A stretch of 64,000 nucleotides of DNA from Selaginella moellendorffii (lineage: Eukaryota > Streptophyta > Lycopodiopsida > Selaginellales > Selaginellaceae): contig NW_003314279.1 of the NCBI RefSeq assembly GCF_000143415.4, positions 514,503 to 578,502 of the forward strand, in the 5' to 3' direction. Shown here one piece after another: positions 9,147 through 18,306 of this stretch. Position 1 is the stretch's first letter. The number at the start of each line of letters is the position of its first letter. The notes beneath the pieces are model-generated. The model saw only the letters and a list, made by a program, of their open reading frames with translations. It made no database searches and was not told the origin of the DNA. The position numbers and the translations under genes are program-made.

Positions 9147-10954
9147 TGTCAGTGGTAACAGCGGGAGGACTCGGAGAGCAGAAGTCGCAAGAGAAGATTG
9201 AAATCGAAAAGCTCGCAGCACAGCTGAGGAGAGCAGGCTCTTGTGAAGACATTGTCTTGGGCAGACGAGTTCACGCCAGGATTCTACAGAGCCGCTACCG
9301 AAACTACAGGTATTTGGCCAACCTGGTCGTGGAAATGTACGGTGACTGCCACAGCGTGAGTGAAGCTCGTGCTGTCTTCGACGGGATTGAAAAGCCAAAC
9401 GTGTTCTCGTGGAACACCATGCTGGGGGCTTACGGGCAGAACGGGCAAGTGGAGGATGCAAAACAAATCTTCAACGCAGCACCGGAGAAGAACCTCCTTT
9501 TGTGGACTACTTTGATATCCGCATATGCAAGGAACGGGCATCTGGAGGAAGCCAAGAGTACCTTCGATGGATTGCCCGAGTCGGATGTGGTAACACAGAC
9601 AACAATACTGCTGGCTTTTCTGGAGACTGGGAACTTGGAAGCCGCGGAGTCCATCTACATAAGTATGCCCGTACTCGACACAATCGGCTGGACGATCATG
9701 CTAAAGGCATACGCAGAGAGAGGACATCTCCAGAAGGCAAGGCGGTTTTTCGAGTTGATGCCAGAAATGGACGTTGTATCTGCGACTTCCATGGTGGTGG
9801 CCTATGCCGAGAACAGCGACCTTGAAGATGCCAAGGCGGTCTTTGACAGCATGCCTCAGAGGAACATCGTCTCGTGGACAGCGATGGTGAAGGCGTACGC
9901 GTGTGAAGGGGATATCGGGAAAGCCAAGCCTCTGTTCGATAGAATGCCCGAGCACAACGTGATATCTTTCACGGCTATGCTGCAAGCGTACTTGGACAAC
10001 GGGAAGCTCCAGCTTGCGAAGGCAATATTCGACGCCATGCCCGAGCGGGACGTCATTGCGTGGAACTCCATGGTTCAAGGCTATGCGAAGATGGGATATC
10101 TGGAGGAGGCAAAGCTTCTGGTAGACAGAATGCCCAGGTGGAACACGGTGACTTGGACGGCCCTGGTTGAGGGGTATGCTCAAAGCGGGTATATGGATGA
10201 AGCGAGGTCAACGTTTGACAGGATGCCGGGTCGGGATATGATGGCCTGGAACAGCATGATCGGGACGTATGCTCAGCTCGGGTATATGCACGAGGCGAAG
10301 GAGATCTTCGCTATGCTTCCGGAGCGAGACGTTTTCTCGTGGACTGCCATGATCCCGGTTCACGCAAGAGGTGGCAGCGTTTACAAGGCGAAGATGGTGT
10401 TCGACACCATGCCTCAGCAGAACGTGGTGTCCTGGAATGCGATGGTTGCTTCGTATGCTCACTGCGGGCATGCGAAGTCCGCCGTGGAGCTCTTTAAGTT
10501 TATGGAACAGGAAGGACTTCGTCCAAACGACATCTCCTTCGTGAGCCTTCTCACGGCATGCAGCAGGCTTGGCGCGCTGGACGAAGGCCACGGTTACTTC
10601 CTCCGGATGGTGCTCGACTACTGCGTTGCTCCACTCAAAGAACACTACAGCTCCATGTTGGATCTTCTTGGACGGGCTGGGCGCCTGCGCGATGCCGAGG
10701 AGCTGGTCAAGACGATGCCGTTTGTTCCCGACTCCGTGATGTGGGCGACACTGCTAGGTGCTTGCAAGCTCCACAAAGATACTGCGCGTGGACAACGAGC
10801 AGCGAAGCAGATCATCAACTTGGACACGAAGAGCTGCCTGGCTTACGTGCTGCTGGGCAACATCTGCGTCGAGCGCTCCGAGCAACTTAAGCATCAAGTC
10901 TTGCTTCCTCAAGCTCGTCCAGCTCGAAGTCTTGTGGCTCCTCCGAGTGCTTGA
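9146..10954 (+). CDS. PPR protein A (S-type repeats plus partial E domain), 602 aa
   Basis: This intronless frame opens with ATG at 9146-9148. From about residue 75 it is a run of at least eleven 31-residue S-type PPR motifs, recognisable by WxxMxxAYxxxGxxxxAxxxFxxMPxRDV (for example IVSWTAMVKAYACEGDIGKAK). It ends with L and E-type motifs (SSMLDLLGRAGRLRDAEELV, PDSVMWATLLGACKLHKD). PPR proteins bind organellar RNA one motif per base, and PLS/E types specify C-to-U editing or processing sites in plastids and mitochondria. The E domain stops early: the final 23 residues are encoded antisense to the end of the minus-strand PPR gene. It has no DYW domain, so it would need a deaminase in trans. 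An N-terminal organelle signal is not obvious. Confidence 0.82.
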   Translation: MSVVTAGGLGEQKSQEKIEIEKLAAQLRRAGSCEDIVLGRRVHARILQSRYRNYRYLANLVVEMYGDCHSVSEARAVFDGIEKPNVFSWNTMLGAYGQNGQVEDAKQIFNAAPEKNLLLWTTLISAYARNGHLEEAKSTFDGLPESDVVTQTTILLAFLETGNLEAAESIYISMPVLDTIGWTIMLKAYAERGHLQKARRFFELMPEMDVVSATSMVVAYAENSDLEDAKAVFDSMPQRNIVSWTAMVKAYACEGDIGKAKPLFDRMPEHNVISFTAMLQAYLDNGKLQLAKAIFDAMPERDVIAWNSMVQGYAKMGYLEEAKLLVDRMPRWNTVTWTALVEGYAQSGYMDEARSTFDRMPGRDMMAWNSMIGTYAQLGYMHEAKEIFAMLPERDVFSWTAMIPVHARGGSVYKAKMVFDTMPQQNVVSWNAMVASYAHCGHAKSAVELFKFMEQEGLRPNDISFVSLLTACSRLGALDEGHGYFLRMVLDYCVAPLKEHYSSMLDLLGRAGRLRDAEELVKTMPFVPDSVMWATLLGACKLHKDTARGQRAAKQIINLDTKSCLAYVLLGNICVERSEQLKHQVLLPQARPARSLVAPPSA

Positions 10955-13900
10955 GCTGTCCAGCGTACATGTTGTAGAGCGTGACATACGTCGCGGAATC
11001 GGCAGAGTCGAGCTCCAGGAGCTCCTTGGCAACTCTGGCACCCCGAGCAACGTCGTTGTGGATCTTGCACGACATGAGCAGGTTCTTCCACACTGCTTCG
11101 TTGGGCTTGAACGGCATCTTTCTGATCACGGCTTCGGCCTCCTCCAGCCAGCCGATTCTTCCCAGCAGGCCGACGATGCACGAGTAGCGCTCCCGCTTGG
11201 CCGTCACCCGGTACTCCGTTCCGAGCTGGAACAAGTAGTAGAAGGCTTCCTCGAGCAGGCCAACGTGCTGGCAGACGGAGGCGACGCTCATGAGCGCTAC
11301 GTTGTCGGGCTTAAGTCCTTCCTGCTGCAGTCCACGAAACAGCTTGCGTGCCTCGGCAACCTCACCGTGCTGCGCCGCCACCGTGACTATCGAGTTCCAG
11401 GAAACGAGCGCCCGCTCGCGCATGGAGTCGAAGACTCTCCGTGCCTCTCTCGGGCTCCCGCACTTGCCATACATGTTGATGAGCGTGTTGTCGATGATCA
11501 CGTCCGAGAGGAAACCGGACTCAGCTATGCTCCTATGGATGATCCTGGCTTGGACGAGCCCGGCATGGCCAGCACAGGCGTCAAGGATGGCATTTACAGT
11601 TCCCCGGTTGAAGCTGACGCCTTCGAGGTCCATTCTCCTGAACAAAGCGATGGCCTTTCCCCCTCGGCCGTGTTTGGAATAGGCCGAGATCATGGAGTTG
11701 TAGAGCAGCACGTCCTTGGGCGCGGCTGTTTCGAAGGCTTCCGCTGCCTCCTCCAGAGAGAAGCACTCCGAGTACATCCCGATGAGAGCGGGCGAGACCG
11801 TGGTGCTCGAGTCGTATCCCGAGCCTTTCACTTGCTCGTGGATCATCCTCCCGCGGCTTAAAGACTTCAAGCTGCTGCACGCATCGAGAATTCCCGCAAA
11901 GGTGACGGTGTCGGGCTTGTCTCCATACTGCTGCATCCAGTGCCACAGCTCGAAGGCCTCGTAGTGGCTGCCGTCTTCGACACAGGAGCACAGCATGGAA
12001 GTCCAGGAGACAACGTCCCGGTAGTCCTGGATGCTCTGGAAGACGACCTTGGCATCCTCCAGACTCTGGCACTTTCGGTACGCGTTGATGAGGCAGTTCG
12101 CCACCGCGACGTCCCGGAGCAGTCCTGCCGAACAGATCTGAGCGTGGAGCATCCGGACCTGACTTATGTCGGTGAAACACGCATCGAGGCTCGCGAAGAA
12201 CGTCACTCTATCCGGCTTGGTGCCTTCGAGCTGCATCGAGGCGAGCAACTCCAACGCGGCGTCACCCTGAGCGTTCTGGACGTATGCCGACGCAAGAGCG
12301 TTCCAGGAGACGAGATTCTTCTCCTCCATCCTGTCGAAGGCGGCCTTCGCTTGCTCGAGTCTCGAGCACCTCCCGTACATAGTGATCAAAGTGTTCCCGA
12401 CAGAGACGGACTCCTCGACTCCACACTCGGCCGCACACTCGTGAGCTCGGACTCCCTGTTCCAAGTCCCCCAGGCTCGCGCAGCTATCGATGACGCTCAC
12501 AAAAGTCTGCTCGCCTGCCTTGACGCCTTCCTGGTTCATCCGGTGGAACATCTCCACTGCCGCTTCGTCCGCCCCGCACTGAGCGTAAGCAGTCAGGAGC
12601 GTGTTCCAGGCGAAGAGATCCTTGTCCCGGACGCCATCAAACGTTCTCTTTGCGTCGGAGATGCTTGAGTTCCTGGCAAAAACTTGGAGCAGCGCCGTCT
12701 GGAGGAGCACGTCCGACCGAAGCCCCGCGGAGGTGACGAGCTCCTGGAGCAGCCTCACCTGGCGTAGGCTGGTGCAGACCTCGAGCACGGTGAGAAAGGT
12801 GACTTTGTCGGGCCGGACGCCTTCGTGCTGCATGGTCCGGAAGAGCTTGAAGGCCTCGCGCTCCAGCCCGTTGTGAGCGTAGGCGTCGACGATCGAGTTC
12901 CAGGACGAGACGCTCTGCAAGGCCATGGCATCGAAGAGCTGCTTGGCGTCGCGGACGCTGCCGCACTTGCCGTGCATGTGGACGAGCGAGTTCCCGACGA
13001 AGACGTTGGAGCTGTGGAAGCCATTCTCGGCGGCTCTGTCGTGGATCATCCTCAGCTCGCTGGCCTCCTCGGCGGCACCGAGAACACTCACGAAAGTCAC
13101 CTCGTTTGGAGCCACGGAGCACTCGTGCTGCATCCTCCGGAACATCTCCAGCGCGCTCTTGCGGTGGCCGTGCTGCGAGTAGGCCCGGATGATGGCGTTC
13201 CAGGACACAACGTCGCGCTGCTCCATCCTCTCGAAGACGCGCCGGGCCTCCTCCACAGCGCTGCAGTCGCCATACATGCTCACCAGCGTGTTCGCGATGA
13301 CCACATCCGACTCGAGCTCGTCCGCGACGATCATGGCGTGGATCTCTCGGCCGTGCTCCAGGCTCTCCTCCACGCAGCAGCAGCCGAGCAAGCTCAAGTA
13401 AGTCACCCTGTCCGGCTTCACTCGCTCGTGGATCATCCGCTGGAAGAGCTCCAGCGCCCGCTCGCCATTGCCAGCCCGGGCCAGCACCGTGATCATCGTG
13501 TTCCAGGACACTACATCCTTGTGGGCGATGCTCTCGAACACCAGCTCGGCCTCGTCCAGGCGCCCGGCTCGTCCATACAGGTTGGCGAGAGCGTTGCCGA
13601 GAAAGGTGACGGACTGGAGGCCTGCGGCAAGAATTAGCTCGTGAATCGTCCTCACTGATCTTGCCGATGGCGAGGAAGAGCACGACTCCAAGGCTGTGAG
13701 GAATCCTACCTTGTCCGGCTTGGCTCCCTCGAGCAGCATCGCGTGGAAGAGCTCCAGCGCCGCGGTGGTATGCCCGTTGTGGGCATACGCGGCCATGATC
13801 ATCGTCCAGGAGAAGACGTTGCGGTGGAGGATCCTGTCGAAGACGCTGCGCGCGTCCTCCACTCGGCCGAGCTTCCCATACGACTGGACAAGGAGGTTGA

Positions 13901-14147
13901 GCAGCAGGCGATCGGTGGCGAGAGTGGCCGAGGAGAGGATGTGGCGGTGGATGCGCTTCGTCTGCCAGACGTGGATGCATCGCCGGATGAGCGAGGAGAT
14001 GTGTGGAGCCGAGGTGGATTCGCCGTCGTCGCCATCGCTTCGATCCAGCCGGTCCAGCTCCCGGTCGAGAGTGAGATCGGCGCTGGAAGAACCAACACCG
14101 GCAGTAGAGAAGAAGTTTCTCCTGGATCTCGAGCAGCGCAAGAGCAT
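10887..14147 (-). CDS. PPR protein B (long PLS array with E domain), 1086 aa
   Basis: This intronless frame starts with ATG at 14145-14147 (MLLRCSRSRRNFFSTAGVG, a basic, Ser-rich start typical of an organelle transit peptide). It carries roughly 25-30 PPR motifs in P-L-S order, marked by recurring (V/L)FDxM, VSWNxMIxAYAxxG and EGxKPDxVTFxxxLxAC. The C-terminal part has the E motifs (CIVGLLGRIGWLEEAEAVI, KPNEAVWKNLLMSCKIHNDV). It ends in an acidic tail (DFELDELEEARLDA) instead of the E+/DYW extension. The predicted role is site recognition in organellar RNA editing. Its last 68 bp overlap the plus-strand PPR gene, and its ATG is 25 bp from the ATG of the next plus-strand PPR gene. Confidence 0.88.
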   Translation of the reverse strand: MLLRCSRSRRNFFSTAGVGSSSADLTLDRELDRLDRSDGDDGESTSAPHISSLIRRCIHVWQTKRIHRHILSSATLATDRLLLNLLVQSYGKLGRVEDARSVFDRILHRNVFSWTMIMAAYAHNGHTTAALELFHAMLLEGAKPDKVGFLTALESCSSSPSARSVRTIHELILAAGLQSVTFLGNALANLYGRAGRLDEAELVFESIAHKDVVSWNTMITVLARAGNGERALELFQRMIHERVKPDRVTYLSLLGCCCVEESLEHGREIHAMIVADELESDVVIANTLVSMYGDCSAVEEARRVFERMEQRDVVSWNAIIRAYSQHGHRKSALEMFRRMQHECSVAPNEVTFVSVLGAAEEASELRMIHDRAAENGFHSSNVFVGNSLVHMHGKCGSVRDAKQLFDAMALQSVSSWNSIVDAYAHNGLEREAFKLFRTMQHEGVRPDKVTFLTVLEVCTSLRQVRLLQELVTSAGLRSDVLLQTALLQVFARNSSISDAKRTFDGVRDKDLFAWNTLLTAYAQCGADEAAVEMFHRMNQEGVKAGEQTFVSVIDSCASLGDLEQGVRAHECAAECGVEESVSVGNTLITMYGRCSRLEQAKAAFDRMEEKNLVSWNALASAYVQNAQGDAALELLASMQLEGTKPDRVTFFASLDACFTDISQVRMLHAQICSAGLLRDVAVANCLINAYRKCQSLEDAKVVFQSIQDYRDVVSWTSMLCSCVEDGSHYEAFELWHWMQQYGDKPDTVTFAGILDACSSLKSLSRGRMIHEQVKGSGYDSSTTVSPALIGMYSECFSLEEAAEAFETAAPKDVLLYNSMISAYSKHGRGGKAIALFRRMDLEGVSFNRGTVNAILDACAGHAGLVQARIIHRSIAESGFLSDVIIDNTLINMYGKCGSPREARRVFDSMRERALVSWNSIVTVAAQHGEVAEARKLFRGLQQEGLKPDNVALMSVASVCQHVGLLEEAFYYLFQLGTEYRVTAKRERYSCIVGLLGRIGWLEEAEAVIRKMPFKPNEAVWKNLLMSCKIHNDVARGARVAKELLELDSADSATYVTLYNMYAGQLKHSEEPQDFELDELEEARLDA

Positions 14148-14172
14148 GGCGGTGGTGGGAGAGATCTAGGTG

Positions 14173-16149
14173 ATGGGCGATCGCATTCTTCGATGCTTGA
14201 GCCGGACTTCCATTGCTATGGCGGATGCTGGCCGGAGATCGAGAGGACCAGCAGCCCAGCTTCCGAGAAGAGCCCTAGACGAGGATCCAGTTGATGGGCT
14301 TGATAGATTCGGGAAATCCAGTCGAGCTCGTCTCATGGGGATCGCGGAGGAGATGGAAAGATTGCCGCTCGAGGAAGCCATCCACGGGCTGGAGATGCTG
14401 GGTTTCAGTCCAGGAGTGGAGCTCTACGCGGCATTGCTGCGACGATGCGGCAGCCAAGGATCCCTGGCGGAGGGAATTCGCGTCCACGAGCACATTGCAA
14501 GGAGCAAGCTTGTGCGAGTGAGGTTCTTGGAGAACACGCTCATGGAGATGTATGGGAGGTGTGGTGGCGTGCAAGAGGCTACCGCGGTCTTCGAGAGAAT
14601 GGAAGATTGGAACGTCTACTCGTGGACGATCATCATCGCAGCAAATACCCAGAACGGCCATCCACTCGAGGCACTGCAACTCTTCTACCGGATGAACCAG
14701 GAAGGGACTGCTCCAAACAACCACACTCTAAGCATCGCCATCGCAGCGTGCTCGGCACTGGTGGATCTCTCGCGAGGGAGGAAGATCCATGCGAGCTTGG
14801 AAGGCTGTGGCTTCCAGGCCGACGATCACGTCAAGAACACGCTCATGGACTTCTACACCAAGTGCGACAGCCTTGACGACGTGAAGAAGGTGTTTCGATC
14901 GATGGGAGGCGACGCCAAGGTGGTCAGCTGGACGTGCCTCATCGTTGGCTGCGTCCAGCTCGGGAGCTACAGGGAGGCCTTCCACTTCTTCAAGCTCATG
15001 GAGCTCCAGGGGATCCACGCTGACACCGTCACTTACGCCTCGCTGCTCGACGCCTGCTCCAACTTGGCGTCGCTCTCGCAGGGCCGGAAGCTCCACGCTC
15101 GCATCGCCGAGCTCGGGCTGCTCGAGGCCGACGTGGTGCTCCAGACTTCCATCCTCACCATGTACTCGAAGTGCGGAAGGCTGGGAGAAGCTCGCGGGAT
15201 CTTCGACAGGATTGGCGAGAAGAACATCGTGGCGTGGTCGGCGATCATCATCGCCTACGCGCAAAACGGCGACTGCTCCACCGCGTTGAAGCTCTTCTGG
15301 AAGATGGAGCAGGCGGGGCAGAAGGCGAGCGAGACGACGTTCGTGAGCGTCTTGTACGCTTGCAGCCATGCCGGCCTCGTCGACGATGCGTACTACTACT
15401 TCACCACCATGATGAGCGAGAGGAAGCTGGAGCCTTTGCCGGGACACTATGGTTGCATCGTGGATCTGCTGGGCCGAGCCGGGCGACTGGCCGATGCCGA
15501 GGAGCTCATACAGCGGATGAAGGCTCCACATTCGGGGGTGCTCTGGACGACGCTTTTAGGAGCTTGCAAGACGCATGGAGATATGATGCTGGCGGAGCGA
15601 GCAGCGGAGAGGATCCGCGAGCTGGATCCAGGCTCTGCGACACCGTACGTACTGCTTTCGAATGTCTACTCGGAAGCTGGACGATGGGACCTGGCAGCCA
15701 GCGTGAGGAAGCGCATGGACAACATGAAAGTGAAGAAACCAGCGGGGAAGAGCTGGGTGGAAGTGAGAGGCAAGCTGCACGAGTTTGTAGCGGGGGACCA
15801 GTCCCATCCGAAGATCGGGGAGATTGTTTTGGAGCTCAAGAGGCTGCTCGCGCTGATCAAGGAAGCCGGATACGCTGCGGACAAAAGTGCCACACTCCAC
15901 AATGCGGAAGAGGAGGAGAAGGAAGGACTCCTTTACTATCACAGTGAGAAGCTCGCGATCGTCATGGGGCTGCTTCACAGCCCCCGCGGAGAGCCCGTCC
16001 AAGTCGTGAAGAACTTGAGAGTTTGCTCCGACTGCCATGCTGCCGCCAAGTTCATCAGCAAGGTGGTGGACAGGCAGATTGTCCTGAGGGACACGAAGCA
16101 GTTCCACCACTTTGAGCACGGGCGCTGCTCGTGTGGAGACTACTGGTGA
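14173..16149 (+). CDS. PPR protein C with E and DYW deaminase domains, 658 aa
   Basis: This intronless frame starts at ATG 14173 (MGDRILRCLSRTS, basic and Ser/Arg-rich like a transit peptide). In-frame ATGs downstream (near 14218 and 14335) could be used instead because the upstream PPR B start is so close. PLS-type PPR motifs run from about residue 80 to 440, followed by E/E+ motifs (CIVDLLGRAGRLADAEELI, GKSWVEVRGKLHEFVAGD). The DYW domain has the zinc deaminase signature: HSEK (HxE), CSDCH (CxxC) and the terminal CSCGDYW. DYW proteins deaminate specific C to U in organellar transcripts. The TGA at 16147-16149 is 16 bp from the stop of the facing PPR gene. Confidence 0.92.
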   Translation: MGDRILRCLSRTSIAMADAGRRSRGPAAQLPRRALDEDPVDGLDRFGKSSRARLMGIAEEMERLPLEEAIHGLEMLGFSPGVELYAALLRRCGSQGSLAEGIRVHEHIARSKLVRVRFLENTLMEMYGRCGGVQEATAVFERMEDWNVYSWTIIIAANTQNGHPLEALQLFYRMNQEGTAPNNHTLSIAIAACSALVDLSRGRKIHASLEGCGFQADDHVKNTLMDFYTKCDSLDDVKKVFRSMGGDAKVVSWTCLIVGCVQLGSYREAFHFFKLMELQGIHADTVTYASLLDACSNLASLSQGRKLHARIAELGLLEADVVLQTSILTMYSKCGRLGEARGIFDRIGEKNIVAWSAIIIAYAQNGDCSTALKLFWKMEQAGQKASETTFVSVLYACSHAGLVDDAYYYFTTMMSERKLEPLPGHYGCIVDLLGRAGRLADAEELIQRMKAPHSGVLWTTLLGACKTHGDMMLAERAAERIRELDPGSATPYVLLSNVYSEAGRWDLAASVRKRMDNMKVKKPAGKSWVEVRGKLHEFVAGDQSHPKIGEIVLELKRLLALIKEAGYAADKSATLHNAEEEEKEGLLYYHSEKLAIVMGLLHSPRGEPVQVVKNLRVCSDCHAAAKFISKVVDRQIVLRDTKQFHHFEHGRCSCGDYW

Positions 16150-16165
16150 TCGCAAACGAGCTCTT

Positions 16166-18085
16166 CTACCAATAGTCTCGGCAAGAACAATTTCCATCTT
16201 CCATGTGATGGAACAAGTTGATGTCGCGGATGACGATCTTCCTCTCGGTCACCTTGGATATCACCTTCGCGGCGGTGTGGCAGTCGGGACACACGCGGAT
16301 ATTCTTGACGATGCTGATGGTCGTCTTTGGAGGAGTTTTGATCAGCCCCAGCCCGATGGCCAGCTTCTCGCTATGGAAGTAGAGGATGTCCTCCTTCTCC
16401 TCCTCCTCGGCGTCATGCAGTACTTGCTTGGTATCGGGTACGTAGCCGTGTTCTTTCATGACTTTGCTCACTCTCTGAATCTCCTGGCAGATTTGGACGA
16501 GGTCCGGGTGCCAGGAATCGCCCACGATGAACTCACTCGTCTTGCCGTTGATCTCGATCCAGCTCCTGCCGCCGGGCTTCTTTATTCCTCGGTCACGCAT
16601 CAACTTCTGGACTTTGGCGGCCATGTCCCACTTCCCAGCGTCCGAGTAGATGTTGGAGAGGAGGCTGTAAGGCCCGGCGCGGTGCGGAGCCAGCCGGAAG
16701 ACGTGCTCCGCGGCTCGAGCTCCAATCTCCACGTTGCGGTGGATCCGGCAGGCCTGCAGCAGCGACATCCACGACACCGAGTCGGGAGGGATCGGCATCC
16801 GGTTGAGGAACTTCTCGGCGTCGGCCAGCCAGCCAGCACGCGCGAGAAGATCGACCGCGCAGCCAAAGTGCTCGGCAACCAGCGGGATCCCCCGGTCGGG
16901 CTCGAGCGTGGTGAAGTAGTGCCAGGCCTGGTCGACGAAGCCGCCGTGGCTGCAAGCGTAGAGGACGTGCGTGAAGGTGACGCTGTCGGGCTTGTAGCCA
17001 TCCTGCTCCATGCTCCAGAAGAGCTTCAAGGCGTCGCCGAAGTGGCCGTTTCGAGCGTAGGCCGCCACCATGCTGGAGAAGGTGATGTTGTTCGGCTCCA
17101 GCGTCTGGTCGAAGAGCTCGCGGGCCTCGTCAACTCGACCACACTTCGCATACATGTTGAGCAGCGCGGTATGCAGCACGACGTCGATGCAAACGCCCGA
17201 GGTGATGATCCGGTCGTGGAGGTGGCGGCCTTGGGCGATGGCGGACAGGTTCCCGCAAGCGTCCACCAGCGTCGCGAAGGTGAGGGCGCTGGTGATCCGG
17301 AAGCCGTCCTGGTCCATGACGCGCAGGAGCTCCAGCGCCGACGCCTCGCGGCCGCACTGGATCCTCCCGGCCAGCATCGTCGTCCACGACACCTCGTCGC
17401 GCGACGGCATCGCCCAGAAGGCGCGCTCGAAGTCGTCCATGCCGCCGCAGCGGCGGTACATGTTGAGCAGCGAGTTGGCCACCACGGGGTCGTGGAGCAT
17501 GGCGGTGCTCGCGAGCGGCGCGGTGATGGAGCGCCCGAGCTCCAAGTTGGCGGTGTCGGCCACCGCGCAGAAGATGGCGCTCACGACGTGGGCGTCGGGG
17601 TGGCAGCCGCGGAGCTGCATCGCGCGGTAGTGGCCGAGAGCCGCGCGGGGCCGCGCGTTGCGGAGGCAGGCCGAGATGAGCATCATCCAGGAGAAGACGT
17701 TGGGGTCGGGCTGGCGGGCGAAGACGGCGTGCGCGCTCTCCACGTCCCCGCACTGGCCATACGCCTGGACGAGCTTGTTGGAGAGGTAGCGGCTGCGCAG
17801 GGCGCCGGTGGCGAGCATGAGCGCGTGGAGCTGGTGGGCTTGTGGGAGAGCTCGCTCGGCGGCGCAGCGGTGGAGGAGGAGCTCCACCGCCTCGCGGACG
17901 AGGCCCGGGGGGTGTGGCTGCCGCTGGAGCGCCGCCAGGACGTCCTTGACTGGGAGGCGCTCCACGTCGTGCCTGGTGAGCAGCATCTGGGTCGACGATT
18001 CTGGGCTCTCTTGAGCTGCCAGCGCCGATGCTCGGCGAATCCATGACCGCCCACGACGAGAACTCGTGCTCCTCCTCCACCACAT
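16166..18085 (-). CDS. PPR protein D with E and DYW deaminase domains, 639 aa
   Basis: This intronless frame starts with ATG at 18083-18085 (MWWRRSTSSRRGRSWIRRAS), a basic amphipathic start typical of mitochondrial or plastid targeting. PPR motifs run from about residue 70 to 430 (for example NSLLNMYRRCGGMDDFERAF, VVAYAR-type helices, KPDSVTFTHVLYACSHGGFV). E/E+ motifs follow (GCAVDLLARAGWLADAEKFL, GRSWIEINGKTSEFIVGD). The DYW domain has HSEKLAIG (HxE), CPDCH (CxxC) and ends CSCRDYW. The predicted role is organellar C-to-U editing. The opposite strand is open for 644 codons across this gene, a consequence of high GC and codon bias, not a second gene. Confidence 0.92.
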   Translation of the reverse strand: MWWRRSTSSRRGRSWIRRASALAAQESPESSTQMLLTRHDVERLPVKDVLAALQRQPHPPGLVREAVELLLHRCAAERALPQAHQLHALMLATGALRSRYLSNKLVQAYGQCGDVESAHAVFARQPDPNVFSWMMLISACLRNARPRAALGHYRAMQLRGCHPDAHVVSAIFCAVADTANLELGRSITAPLASTAMLHDPVVANSLLNMYRRCGGMDDFERAFWAMPSRDEVSWTTMLAGRIQCGREASALELLRVMDQDGFRITSALTFATLVDACGNLSAIAQGRHLHDRIITSGVCIDVVLHTALLNMYAKCGRVDEARELFDQTLEPNNITFSSMVAAYARNGHFGDALKLFWSMEQDGYKPDSVTFTHVLYACSHGGFVDQAWHYFTTLEPDRGIPLVAEHFGCAVDLLARAGWLADAEKFLNRMPIPPDSVSWMSLLQACRIHRNVEIGARAAEHVFRLAPHRAGPYSLLSNIYSDAGKWDMAAKVQKLMRDRGIKKPGGRSWIEINGKTSEFIVGDSWHPDLVQICQEIQRVSKVMKEHGYVPDTKQVLHDAEEEEKEDILYFHSEKLAIGLGLIKTPPKTTISIVKNIRVCPDCHTAAKVISKVTERKIVIRDINLFHHMEDGNCSCRDYW

Positions 18086-18306
18086 TTACGCAATGCCATT
18101 CATTCCCCAGGTACCTAAATGATCACCCTCCAAGATCTTTGGACTGAAACTCTTTCTCGCAGCTAGAGATACGTCCTCTTTCTCGACAAAAGAGAGATCT
18201 TTCATTTCAAGGGTGGAAGTATAGTAGCGCGTTAGAACGAGAAGGTCGTGGATCTCTCAGGTGGTGGGATCCAACCCACGCCATGGTAGCAAGCACTCAC
18301 CCATCC
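18086..18306. other. Intergenic, no feature seen
   Basis: Between PPR D and the terpene synthase relic I see no gene or clear repeat. It should hold the PPR D promoter. Confidence 0.5.

Noticed and set aside
8124-10954. One fused gene of the 8124 protein and PPR A
   Set aside because: A TGA separates them and no splice pair within the junction removes it; kept as two genes with the overlap as a finding.
10758-13980. Long antisense frames (367 and 447 codons) across PPR B
   Set aside because: They shadow the PPR repeats, show periodic low-complexity residues and no recognisable family.
16112-18046. A 644-codon plus-strand ORF across PPR D
   Set aside because: It is exactly antisense to a canonical PPR-DYW gene and has no domain. 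High GC and codon bias leave the opposite strand open.
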